Below are positions 1-7,249 of a stretch of 35,175 nucleotides of DNA, in pieces. The translations under genes and the position numbers were made by a program. Under the pieces are notes generated by a model that was not told the origin of the DNA, did not search any database, and saw nothing but the letters and a program-made list of their open reading frames with translations. Position 1 is the stretch's first letter. Every line of letters starts with the position of its first letter. This stretch comes from DASUTW01 sp035513995 (GTDB lineage Bacteria; Actinomycetota; UBA4738; CALAEC01), in the NCBI GenBank assembly GCA_035513995.1, contig DATKBL010000044.1:1-35175 (forward strand), read 5' to 3'.

Positions 1-69
1 CGGCGTGATCACCTCGCCCCCGAAGCCGTCGCCGAGGACCGATCCGTCGATGCTCGATCTCGCGCTCAT
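1..69 (-). CDS. 5'-terminal fragment of a gene, possibly an FAD-linked oxidoreductase
   Basis: Only the first 23 codons are inside the window; the gene runs off the low-coordinate end. The start is the ATG at 67-69, and the peptide ends in a stretch reading GFGGEVITP. This loosely recalls the N-terminus of FAD-binding (PCMH/BBE) oxidoreductases, where a short helix is followed by a V-x-x-P turn before the flavin domain, but 23 residues cannot establish that. It lies 45 bp downstream of thpR on the same strand with no clear Shine-Dalgarno or -10 element, so it could be the tail of the same operon. Reading as a real gene is moderately likely; the family guess is weak. Confidence 0.35.
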   Translation of the reverse strand, partial: MSARSSIDGSVLGDGFGGEVITP

Positions 70-114
70 ACGCGGAGCGTGCCGCGCCCGAGCCGACGGA
101 GCAAGTCGCCGATC

Positions 115-702
115 TCAGGGCCCCAGCGGGAACTCCCCCACGATCTCGTAGCGAGAACCGCGCGGCCCGAGCAGGTGGCTGCGGTAGAGGACCAGTCGGT
201 CCACGGGGAAGGGCGGGGCGCTGCACGAGATCGCCGAGAGCGCCTCCGGCTCGGGGATCCGCGCCGGGGAGCGGAAGCGAGCCACGGTCAGGTGCGGCGT
301 GAAGGCGCGCTCCTCGGGCTCGAACTCCGCCGCGAGACGCTCGTCGAGCCCGGCCGCCAGCCGGGCCAGCCCCTCCGCGGGGTCGTCGAGCCCGACCCAG
401 AGCACCCGCGCCCGTCTCGGGGAGGGGAACACCCCGAGGTGAGTCAGCCGCACCTCGAAGGGTGACACGGAGGCCGCCGTCTCGCGGGAGGCCTCCTCGA
501 CCCGGCCCACCATAGGAGACGCCGTCCGCCCCAGGAACTTCAGGGTCACGTGCCACTTCTCGGGAGGGTCCCAACGGCCGCCGGGCAGCCGGTCGCGCCA
601 GGGCGCGATCGTCTCCTCGATCGCCCGCTCGTGCGATCCGGGGATGTCCGCCGCAGCGAACAGCCGCTCCGGCTTCGTCTCCGACGCGCGATCCCCGGCC
701 AT
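115..702 (-). CDS. thpR: RNA 2',3'-cyclic phosphodiesterase (2'-5' RNA ligase family)
   Basis: A 195-residue 2H-phosphoesterase. Family members open RNA 2',3'-cyclic phosphates and can join 2'-5' linked tRNA halves in vitro. Both catalytic HxT motifs are present: one in KWHVTLKFLG in the N-terminal half and one in FTPHLTVARF in the C-terminal half, the expected two-lobed arrangement, and the length is normal for the family. The ATG at 700-702 overlaps the TGA of cinA by one base (TGATG), so the two are translationally coupled; cinA next to thpR is a common actinobacterial arrangement. Longer readings upstream would run through cinA in another frame and are not credible. Cytoplasmic; physiological substrate unknown in most bacteria. 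Confidence 0.9.
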   Translation of the reverse strand: MAGDRASETKPERLFAAADIPGSHERAIEETIAPWRDRLPGGRWDPPEKWHVTLKFLGRTASPMVGRVEEASRETAASVSPFEVRLTHLGVFPSPRRARVLWVGLDDPAEGLARLAAGLDERLAAEFEPEERAFTPHLTVARFRSPARIPEPEALSAISCSAPPFPVDRLVLYRSHLLGPRGSRYEIVGEFPLGP

Positions 703-1937
703 CACGCGTCGAGCAGCCGCTTCCGCAGGAGGATCAGCCCCGACTGCACCGCCCACCGACGAACCCCGTCCCTGTCGCCCGGAGCCACCACCTTCCGCAC
801 CTCCTCGCCGCCGGCCCCCAGCACCGCCACCCACACGGTCCCAGGAGGTCGGCCCTCCTGCTCCTCGGGTCCCGCCACCCCGGTGAGGGCCACCCCGACC
901 TCGGCCCCGTAGATACGGCGCGCGCCATCGGCCATCGCCCGCGCGCACTCCTCGCTGACGGCCCCGGGCCCCTCGAGGATCTCCTCCGGGACCTCGAGGA
1001 GTCGTCGCTTCGCCTCGTTCGTGTAGCAGACGGCGGAGCCCGCGAACCACAGCGACGCCCCCGGGATCTTGGTGAGCCGCGCCCCCAGCGCGCCGCCGGT
1101 GAGCGACTCGGCGCACGCCAGGCGCCAGCCGCGGTCCTGGAGCATCCGCCCGATCACCTCCTCGAGCAGGTCGTCGTCGCTCCCGTAGACGGCGGGGCCG
1201 AGCCTGCGGTGCACCTCCTCCTCCACGGGGGCGATGAGCTCCATCGCCTTTGCGCGGGAAGCCGCCTTCGCGGTCAGGCGCACCCGCACCTCGCCCGAGC
1301 CCGCGAGGTAGGCCACGGTGGGGTTGTCCGACCCCTCGAACAGATCGTCGAGGAGCTCGGCGACCTGCGCCTCGGCCATCCCGGCCGTCTTGATAATGCG
1401 CGAGGCGATCGTCGACTCGCCGGCCCGCTCGCGGAGCTCGGGGAGGATCGTCCCCTCGAGCATCTCGCGCATCTCGGCAGGGACACCGGGCACCGCGTAA
1501 ACGACCCCGTCGTCTCGCTCGAGAACCAGGCCCGGCGCGGTCCCCCTCTCCGGCAGGATGTAGCGGGCGCCGGCCGGGACCTGGGCCTGCCGGAGGTTCG
1601 ACTCTGGCATGTCGCGCTCGAACGCCCGGAACCGCTCGCGGAGGAAGTCCTCGATCTCGGGGTGCGTCTCCAGCTCGACGCCGAAGGCATTCGCCAGTCC
1701 CTCCCGCGTCACGTCGTCGCCGGTGGGGCCGAGCCCCCCGGTCAGCACGACGACGTCGGCACGCCCGGTCGCGAGCTCCACGGCCTCGGCGATCCGCTCC
1801 ACGTTGTCCCCCACCACCTGGTGGTGCAGCATGTCGAGCCCGGTCTCCGCGAGCCGCTCCGAGAGCTCCTTCGCGTTCGTGTTCGCGATCTGCCCGAGGA
1901 GCAGCTCGGTCCCGACCGCCACGATCTCGGCCCGCAT
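702..1937 (-). CDS. cinA: CinA family protein: competence/damage-inducible protein with nicotinamide-nucleotide amidase domain
   Basis: A 411-residue protein with the two-domain CinA build. The N-terminal MoCF/MoaB-like domain opens with EIVAVGTELLLGQIANTN and carries the TGGLGPTGDD motif. The C-terminal deamidase domain has ACAESLTGG and TGVAGP. The C-terminal domain hydrolyses NMN to nicotinic acid mononucleotide; the N-terminal domain is an ADP-ribose-type pyrophosphatase in characterised homologues. The ATG at 1935-1937 overlaps the pgsA stop by one base. Gene order pgsA–cinA–thpR is typical in Gram-positive bacteria, where recA often follows; here the next gene downstream of thpR does not look like recA. 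Confidence 0.93.
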   Translation of the reverse strand: MRAEIVAVGTELLLGQIANTNAKELSERLAETGLDMLHHQVVGDNVERIAEAVELATGRADVVVLTGGLGPTGDDVTREGLANAFGVELETHPEIEDFLRERFRAFERDMPESNLRQAQVPAGARYILPERGTAPGLVLERDDGVVYAVPGVPAEMREMLEGTILPELRERAGESTIASRIIKTAGMAEAQVAELLDDLFEGSDNPTVAYLAGSGEVRVRLTAKAASRAKAMELIAPVEEEVHRRLGPAVYGSDDDLLEEVIGRMLQDRGWRLACAESLTGGALGARLTKIPGASLWFAGSAVCYTNEAKRRLLEVPEEILEGPGAVSEECARAMADGARRIYGAEVGVALTGVAGPEEQEGRPPGTVWVAVLGAGGEEVRKVVAPGDRDGVRRWAVQSGLILLRKRLLDA

Positions 1938-2479
1938 CAGCTCTCCGGCGCCCGGTGCGAGAGTCGGAGCGTGTAGTCGAGACCGGACCAGACCGTCAGG
2001 ATCACCGCGAGCCACAGCGCGACGAGACGGGCGGCCTCGGCGTCGCCGAGGGGCACGATGTAGAGGAAGATCGCCAGAATCTGCGCGGCGGTCTTCGCCT
2101 TCCCCCAGGGCGAGGCGGGCATCGAGCGGCCGCGGGTGCCCAGCCAGGCCCGGAGCACCGATACGGCGAGCTCGCGTCCCACGATGATCGCCGCCGCCCA
2201 CAGCGGGAACCGGCCCAGGGCGGTGAGCGTGACGACCGGGGCCGAGATCAGGAGCTTGTCGGCGAGAGGGTCCAGCCACTGCCCGGTGCGCGTCGCGGCG
2301 TCGTAGCGACGCGCCAGGTACCCGTCGAGGCCGTCGGTGGCCGCGGCGACGAAGAAGACCGTCGCCGCGGCCAGCGCGGTCGCCTCCGAGCCCTCGAGGA
2401 TCAGGAGGACGACGACCGGGATCAGGAGGATGCGCAGGACGGTCACCAGGTTCGCCCAGCCGAGCCCGAACAGGGCTAT
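1937..2479 (-). CDS. pgsA: CDP-diacylglycerol–glycerol-3-phosphate 3-phosphatidyltransferase
   Basis: Membrane enzyme making phosphatidylglycerophosphate from CDP-diacylglycerol and glycerol-3-phosphate. The CDP-alcohol phosphotransferase signature is complete: DG, two residues, G-x-x-AR, then G and two spaced aspartates in the stretch around DGLDGYLARRYD and GQWLDPLADK. Several hydrophobic segments surround it. Homology (WANLVTVLRILLIPV) should begin within a few codons of the rodZ stop, but no ATG, GTG or TTG lies there in frame. The upper boundary used here is an ATA in an ATAG overlap with the rodZ stop, preceded by GGAG at 5-nt spacing. Alternatives are CTG at 2473, GTG at 2446 (which would cut conserved residues), and an ATG at 2611 that would overlap rodZ by about 135 nt. 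Function confident, start uncertain. Confidence 0.85.
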   Translation of the reverse strand: MALFGLGWANLVTVLRILLIPVVVLLILEGSEATALAAATVFFVAAATDGLDGYLARRYDAATRTGQWLDPLADKLLISAPVVTLTALGRFPLWAAAIIVGRELAVSVLRAWLGTRGRSMPASPWGKAKTAAQILAIFLYIVPLGDAEAARLVALWLAVILTVWSGLDYTLRLSHRAPES

Positions 2480-3213
2480 CCCGTCTCCGATCCGTCCTCC
2501 CGGAAGTCGGTCCGATGGAAGGTCCGGAGGAATTCCTTCACCGGCTCCCCCGGCTTCCCCAGGTTCCTGCCGTTCACCTCGAGCTTCACGAGCTTGCCCG
2601 TGGCCAGCCACACCTCGATCTCCTTCTGCCCCTCGAACGAGCGGGCCTCATCCTGCCGCAGGACGCCCTCGAACCGAGGCACGCCGTCCACCACGACGCG
2701 GACCTCGACGTCCCGGAGGGCGGTCATGTTGACCTCCACGGTCTGCGGGAGCACCGGCAGGTTCGGCGGCGCGCTCGGGAGGGCCGGGATGGGGGCCGAG
2801 TTCGAACGGGACAGCAGGCCTATCGCCGCCGCCGCGACCAGCACGATCACGGCCACGGCCGCCGCCATGGGCCAGGGGAAGTGGTGCCGCACGTCCGGGA
2901 GGGGGTCGTTCGGGCCGACGGCCACCGCGGGGGCCCGGTCGACCGGCGCGGGCGGCGCCGGGCCTCTCCCCACCGCATGCTCGTAGACGCCGACGACCTT
3001 GGCTGGCTTCAGGCCCAGGAACCCCGCGTAGGAGCGGAGGAAGCTGCGGACGTACACGTCGCCGGGGAGCGACTCGAAGGACTCGTCCTCCAGCGCCTCG
3101 AGATACTCGGCGCGCAGGCGTGTACCCCGGCTGGCTTCCTCCAGCGTGAGCCCCTGGCGGTGCCGGGCCTTGCGCAGCGCCCGACCGAGGCCGATCTCAG
3201 CGCGCGTCGGCAC
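2476..3213 (-). CDS. RodZ-like helix-turn-helix membrane protein
   Basis: 245 residues. The N-terminus holds a HTH_25/Xre-like domain (roughly residues 8-75: LGRALRKARHRQGLTLEEAS ... YLEALEDESFESLPGDVYVRSFLRSYA), which is the RodZ signature. A proline-rich linker follows, then one transmembrane helix near residues 110-135 and an extracytoplasmic DUF4115-like beta domain. In family members the cytoplasmic HTH contacts MreB and helps set cell shape; whether this organism has MreB is not visible here. The GTG at 3211-3213 is chosen because the HTH begins directly after it and a TACAAT -10 element sits exactly 7 nt upstream, the leaderless layout; no Shine-Dalgarno is present. It lies 26 bp after the histidine kinase. 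Confidence 0.85.
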   Translation of the reverse strand: MPTRAEIGLGRALRKARHRQGLTLEEASRGTRLRAEYLEALEDESFESLPGDVYVRSFLRSYAGFLGLKPAKVVGVYEHAVGRGPAPPAPVDRAPAVAVGPNDPLPDVRHHFPWPMAAAVAVIVLVAAAAIGLLSRSNSAPIPALPSAPPNLPVLPQTVEVNMTALRDVEVRVVVDGVPRFEGVLRQDEARSFEGQKEIEVWLATGKLVKLEVNGRNLGKPGEPVKEFLRTFHRTDFREDGSETG

Positions 3214-3220
3214 GGCCCAG

Positions 3221-3226
3221 ATTGTA
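3221..3226 (-). promoter_or_regulatory. -10 element of a leaderless promoter for the rodZ-like gene
   Basis: TACAAT read on the minus strand, followed by 7 nt and then the GTG start. No good -35 hexamer and no ribosome binding site are visible. The spacing puts transcription start at or next to the first base of the start codon. Confidence 0.55.
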
Positions 3227-3239
3227 GGGCAGATGAGGG

Positions 3240-5249
3240 TCAGCCCGCGGCCACGCGCCGCTCGTCGGGCGCGTCCGCCCCTTGCGGCCGCGCGATCGGC
3301 AGGAACAGGCGGAACTCCGAGCCGCCGGGCCCCGACCGCTCGAGCCACAGCCGGCCGCCCAGCTCCTCGGCGAGGCTCCGGCTGATGTAGAGCCCGAGCC
3401 CAGTACCCCCCACCCGTCGCGTGGACGAGGAGTCGACCTGGTAGAAGCGCTCGAAGATGCGGTCATGGTGGTCGGGCGGGACGCCTTCGCCCTCGTCCGT
3501 CACCGAGAGGATCACGCCCCCGCTCTCCCGAGCGGCCCCGATGCGCACGGCGGTCCCCTCCGGGGAGTACTTCATGGCGTTCTCGACGAGGTTGGAGAGG
3601 ATCTGGTGGACCTTCCCCTCGTCCGATCGAACCTCGGGGAGCGAGGGATCCAGCTCCTGGACCAGCTCGTGTCCGGTGGTGCGCGCCTCCAGCTCCTCGA
3701 CGACGAGCGCCACGACCGGCGCCAGCGCCACCGGCTCGAGCTGGACCGCTGGCCGTCCCGACTCGATCAGCGAGACGATCAGGAGCTGCTCGATCAGGTG
3801 CCCGAGCCGCTCGCTGCCTCGCGCCGCCGCCTCGAGGAAGGTCCTCTGCTGCTCCTCGTCGAGGATCCCGCGCCGCAGGCCCTGGACCGAGGTGGTGACG
3901 ATCGTCAGCGGCGTGCGGAGCTCGTGGGAGACCGTGGAGATGAAGTCGTCCTTCATCCTATTCAGCTCGGACAGGTGCTCCAGGGACTCCTCGAGGCGGG
4001 CGACCAGCCGCGCGTTCTCGAGCGCGACGCCCGCGTGGCTGGCGAGCGTCTCGAACAGCTTGAGGTCGTCCTCATCGAAGGTGCCGACCTCCCCCAGCCG
4101 GTTCGCGACGCGGAAGACGCCGATCACGCCCTGCTCCCCGTGGAGCGGCGCGACCATGATGTCCCGCATCCCGAGGGAGTGGAAGTGGTCGCGCAGGGTC
4201 TCGTTCTCGATCGGGCGGGCCAGGAGCACCCCGCGGTCCTCGGCCACGGCGCGCGCCCACACGCCACGGGTGGGGTCGAGGCGCACCGACGTCCAGGCCG
4301 GCTCCTCGCCGGGCCCGAGCCCGACGGCGCGGGCCCGCTCGGGATCCTCGGGGTCGAAGAGGGCGACGTCGGCGAGCTCCGCGCGGAACATCTCACGGGT
4401 CCGCTCCAGCAGGGTGGTCACCGCCTCCTCGAGCCGGACCGTCCGCCCCACGCTGCGCGAAGCCCCATAGAGGGCCTCCAGACCCTCCCGGCGACGGCGC
4501 TGCCCCGTGTAGGCGCGGTAGGCGACGATCACGGTGACGACGGGGACCGCCTGGAGCCAGACCGAGGCGGGATCCCGCCACAGCATCACGGCAGCAGCCA
4601 GCCCGAGGCTCGTGTTGGCCAGAACGCTGACCTTCCCGAACGCCAGCCCCTCGGTGAGGATCCGCACCCGCCAGGTCCCGTCGGCGAGGCCGATCGCGAA
4701 GTACACGGCCAGGTCGGCCATGGCCGAGGCCAAGAGGGTCGCGGCGAGGGCGGCGATCCAGCCGGACGGCTCCGTCGGCGAGGTCCACCCGAGCGATCGG
4801 ACCACGGCCACCGCCACGATCGTCTCCAGGGCCAGGTGGGAGAGGTTGAAGACCAGCTTGACGAGCGCCTGGCGCCGGTGGATCGCCAGCGCGAGGGCCG
4901 CGCCGAGGACCTGCCCCACCACCAGATCGGGCAGCGGCGAGAAGAACAGCCCGAGAACCAGCGGGATCTCGCTCAGCGAGAACGAGAAGGCGTCGCGGCG
5001 AAGCTGGACGTGAACGACGAAGATCTCCGCGAGGAGGAACAGCGGGGTCAGCACCCACCAGGGGACCCGGACCGGCGAGGTCAGGGGCCCGATCGAGCTC
5101 GAGACGATCCAGTAGGCGAGGGCGGAGAGCGCGGCGAGGCCGAGCGAGAGCCCCCAGACTCGGCGGGACCCGCCGAAGCGGAGCCGGAGGGGCCGCCCTG
5201 AGGCCCCCCGCTCCTCCACGCTTCCCCTGCGGGAGCCCAGGATCGTCAC
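3240..5249 (-). CDS. membrane sensor histidine kinase with GAF domain
   Basis: 669 residues. An N-terminal block of about seven or eight hydrophobic helices (residues 33-245, MASE-like) leads into a GAF domain (about 275-412), a HisKA dimerisation domain with phospho-acceptor His442 in SHELRTPL, and a HATPase_c domain with N box NLVENAMKYS, G1 box DEGEGV and G2 box GGTGLGLYISRSL. All catalytic elements are intact, so it should autophosphorylate. No response regulator gene is in the window, so the partner is encoded elsewhere. The GTG at 5247-5249 follows the protease stop after one base, with GGAG upstream, implying coupled expression with that secreted subtilase. An upstream in-frame stretch to 5624 is the Trp-repeat DNA of the protease read in another frame and was excluded. 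Signal sensed is unknown. Confidence 0.92.
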   Translation of the reverse strand: MTILGSRRGSVEERGASGRPLRLRFGGSRRVWGLSLGLAALSALAYWIVSSSIGPLTSPVRVPWWVLTPLFLLAEIFVVHVQLRRDAFSFSLSEIPLVLGLFFSPLPDLVVGQVLGAALALAIHRRQALVKLVFNLSHLALETIVAVAVVRSLGWTSPTEPSGWIAALAATLLASAMADLAVYFAIGLADGTWRVRILTEGLAFGKVSVLANTSLGLAAAVMLWRDPASVWLQAVPVVTVIVAYRAYTGQRRRREGLEALYGASRSVGRTVRLEEAVTTLLERTREMFRAELADVALFDPEDPERARAVGLGPGEEPAWTSVRLDPTRGVWARAVAEDRGVLLARPIENETLRDHFHSLGMRDIMVAPLHGEQGVIGVFRVANRLGEVGTFDEDDLKLFETLASHAGVALENARLVARLEESLEHLSELNRMKDDFISTVSHELRTPLTIVTTSVQGLRRGILDEEQQRTFLEAAARGSERLGHLIEQLLIVSLIESGRPAVQLEPVALAPVVALVVEELEARTTGHELVQELDPSLPEVRSDEGKVHQILSNLVENAMKYSPEGTAVRIGAARESGGVILSVTDEGEGVPPDHHDRIFERFYQVDSSSTRRVGGTGLGLYISRSLAEELGGRLWLERSGPGGSEFRLFLPIARPQGADAPDERRVAAG

Positions 5250-5250
5250 C

Positions 5251-7065
5251 TCAGCTCCAGGCTGCCGCCGACCACGTCTTCTCCGACCACACGGCGTCCG
5301 ACCAGGTCTTGCCGGACCACGTCTTGCCCGACCAGGTCTTCCCCGACCAGGTCTTCCCCGACCAGGTCTTGCCGCTCCAGGTCTTGCCCGTCCAGTTCTC
5401 GCTCGACCAGGTCTTCCCGGACCACGTCTTGCCGCTCCAGATCGCGTCGGACCACGTCTTGCCGGCCCAGGACGCGCCCGACCAGTCGCCGCCCGACCAG
5501 GTCTTGCCCAGCCAGTCGCCGCCCGACCAGGTCTTACCCTCCCAGGCCAGCTCGGACCATGTCTTCCCGTCCCACGGGGTTCCGAAGATGTCCTGCTCGC
5601 CCTGGAGGACGACCCCGTCCTCATCGGCGACCCGCATCGTCCCGCGGGCGGCGTCGAGAGACCCGGTGCCGTTCGCGGGCTCGTAGGGCTGAGCCGCCGC
5701 CGACGCGGAGGGGGTCCTCGCTCGGAGGGCGGCCTCCAGGTCGATCATCCCGCTCCCCTGGCCGATCGGGTCGGACTTCTTCAGCGACGACGCGGTGGAG
5801 GTCAGGATCGCCTTCACCTGGTCGGGGCTGAGGTCCGGCCGCTGCTCGAGCACGATCGCGGACGCGCCGGCCACGACGGCCGCCGCCTGCGAGGTCCCGC
5901 TCCCCCGGAAGAACCGCTCGCTGACGTACCCCTCGGGGTGCAGGTCGTCCACGAGCGAGCCGGGGTTCCGGAGGCTCACGATCGACTTCCCGGGGGCCAC
6001 GACGTCGGGGTTGCGCGCGCCGTCACCGCGGCTCGACCAGTCGGGGACGACGTCGTCGTTCGCTCTGACGGTCCCTCGCGTGTCGGCGGCGCCCACCGCC
6101 ATCACGAACGGGTCGTAGGCCGGGTTGTTCAGCTTCGCGCTCCCGAACCCTTCGTTCCCGGCGGCGGTCACCACCACGATGCCCTTCCGCCAGGCCACCT
6201 CGACCGCGTACGTCAGCGGGTCCAGCCGGTAGTCTTGGACGCCGTCCGTCCCGAAGGAGAGGTTCAGCACCCGGATGTTCAGCCCGTCGCTGTTCCGATG
6301 CTGCACAACCCAATCGATCGCGGCCAGCACCTGTGAGACGTCGGTGACCCCGCCCGCGTCCGCCACCTTCACGTTGACGATCCGGGCTCCCGGCGCCACG
6401 CCGGCGAACCGATCGGGCTCACGCTTTGACGGCAGGCCCGCCGCGTCCCTGCCCGCGATGATCCCCGCCACGTGCGTCCCGTGCCCGTAGGCGTCGAGAT
6501 AGCGAAGCTCGGGGATCTGGGACTCGAAGGAGATGTCCGGGCCGTTGATCACCTTGTCGGCCACCGTGAGCCCCTCGACGGGGACGACACCGGTGTCGAT
6601 CATGGCGACGTCGACGCCGGCGCCCGTGTAGCCGTCCTCCCAGGCGTCCTTCGCCCCCACCACTTGGTTCACGTGCGTCATCGAGCCGGGGTCGCCGGCC
6701 GACTGGGGTCCGTTGCCGTTCTGCAGCAGCCGCACCCGGCGGTTGGGGGTGACCGAGTACACGCCGGGGGCCACCCTGAGCCGCGGCACGTCGGATGCGC
6801 CGAGCTCCGCGACGAACCCATCGATCAGACCGATGTGCGGGCCGACCGAGCCCCCGAGGGCCTCGACGGTCCGCTCCGGGACGTCGCCGGCCGACGGCAG
6901 CTCGCGAACGATCACCGAGACGGTCCGCTCGGGCTCCGCTCGAGCCGGGGTTGTCGCGAACGCGAGCGCGATCGCCATAGCGGTCAGGCCGGCGATCAGT
7001 CGCGCGAACGAGCTGTTCCATCGGGTTCCCAGCGTGGTAGCGGGACGCGGGTCAGATCCGAGCAT
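5251..7065 (-). CDS. secreted S8 subtilisin-like serine protease with C-terminal Trp-pentad tail
   Basis: 604 residues. A signal peptide (about residues 1-43, ending TTPARA) and an I9-like propeptide region (about 45-115) precede the peptidase domain. The catalytic triad is Asp157 (AMIDTG), His195 (GHGTHVAG) and Ser392 (GSGTSQA), with oxyanion Asn304 (AAGNEG), so the enzyme should be active. From residue 497 to the C-terminus the protein becomes a strict pentapeptide array with Trp at every fifth position. No sortase motif or transmembrane anchor follows. The ATG at 7063-7065 has GAGGAGG 5 nt upstream. The stop is one base from the start of the histidine kinase, suggesting a functional pair. 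The upstream sequence carries a sigma-28-like promoter. Substrate unknown. Confidence 0.92.
   Translation of the reverse strand: MLGSDPRPATTLGTRWNSSFARLIAGLTAMAIALAFATTPARAEPERTVSVIVRELPSAGDVPERTVEALGGSVGPHIGLIDGFVAELGASDVPRLRVAPGVYSVTPNRRVRLLQNGNGPQSAGDPGSMTHVNQVVGAKDAWEDGYTGAGVDVAMIDTGVVPVEGLTVADKVINGPDISFESQIPELRYLDAYGHGTHVAGIIAGRDAAGLPSKREPDRFAGVAPGARIVNVKVADAGGVTDVSQVLAAIDWVVQHRNSDGLNIRVLNLSFGTDGVQDYRLDPLTYAVEVAWRKGIVVVTAAGNEGFGSAKLNNPAYDPFVMAVGAADTRGTVRANDDVVPDWSSRGDGARNPDVVAPGKSIVSLRNPGSLVDDLHPEGYVSERFFRGSGTSQAAAVVAGASAIVLEQRPDLSPDQVKAILTSTASSLKKSDPIGQGSGMIDLEAALRARTPSASAAAQPYEPANGTGSLDAARGTMRVADEDGVVLQGEQDIFGTPWDGKTWSELAWEGKTWSGGDWLGKTWSGGDWSGASWAGKTWSDAIWSGKTWSGKTWSSENWTGKTWSGKTWSGKTWSGKTWSGKTWSGKTWSDAVWSEKTWSAAAWS
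5257..5571 (-). repeat. 15-bp tandem repeat coding for a Trp-pentad array
   Basis: Twenty-one consecutive 15-bp units encode pentapeptides ending in Trp, consensus SGKTW. Thirteen contain KTW; the others are SELAW, SGGDW (twice), SGASW, SDAIW, SSENW, SDAVW and SAAAW. Five identical SGKTW units lie in a row. The repeat is inside the protease reading frame and runs to its last residue but one. Units differ mainly in third positions, so the array is under protein-level selection rather than being a fresh duplication throughout. Confidence 0.9.
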
Positions 7066-7110
7066 CCGTGCCTCCTCGATGTCTCTTGACTGGGTCCCGC
7101 CTCATAGGGT

Positions 7111-7138
7111 TCATCGGCACGAATCAGGCCCGACTTCA
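7111..7138 (-). promoter_or_regulatory. possible sigma-28/WhiG-type promoter for the S8 protease
   Basis: On the minus strand TGAAG (7134-7138) is followed by exactly 15 nt and then GCCGATGA (7111-7118). The sigma-28 family consensus is TAAA, 15 nt, GCCGATAA; the -10 box matches 7 of 8 and the spacing is exact, while the -35 box matches poorly. The Shine-Dalgarno and ATG of the protease lie about 40 bp downstream. Tentative. Confidence 0.35.
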
Positions 7139-7182
7139 TGGTCATCCCGAGGGAAAGGCCCTGACGCCCGTGCCCGAATCCG

Positions 7183-7224
7183 GGGGTACGGGAGGAGGGG
7201 GCAGAGCCGCGACGTTCGTACCCC
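7183..7224 (-). other. inverted repeat downstream of the sucrase/ferredoxin-like gene
   Basis: GGGGTACG at 7183-7190 and its exact complement at 7217-7224, with 26 bp between. It lies just past the stop of the sucrase/ferredoxin-like gene and upstream of the protease promoter. It could be a weak terminator (no U tract follows) or an operator. The rest of the 184-bp gap at 7066-7249 shows only the protease promoter and leader. Confidence 0.3.
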
Positions 7225-7249
7225 GAGCAGAGGTCGGGCCCCCTGGAGA

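Noticed and set aside
2480..2611. pgsA starting at the ATG at 2611
   Set aside because: Would overlap rodZ by about 135 nt and adds an Arg/Gly/Pro-rich sequence with no family resemblance.
5246..5455. Asp/Val/Gln-rich repeat frame on the minus strand (repeats like VGEDL)
   Set aside because: It is the Trp-pentad DNA of the protease read in another frame, which makes any frame repetitive.
5257..5571. Regular short repeats considered as a CRISPR array
   Set aside because: Units are 15 bp, contiguous without spacers, and lie in frame in a protease gene; no cas genes.
5250..5624. In-frame N-terminal extension of the histidine kinase
   Set aside because: Lies fully over the protease repeat in a different frame; the GTG at 5249 has a ribosome binding site and precedes the first membrane helix.
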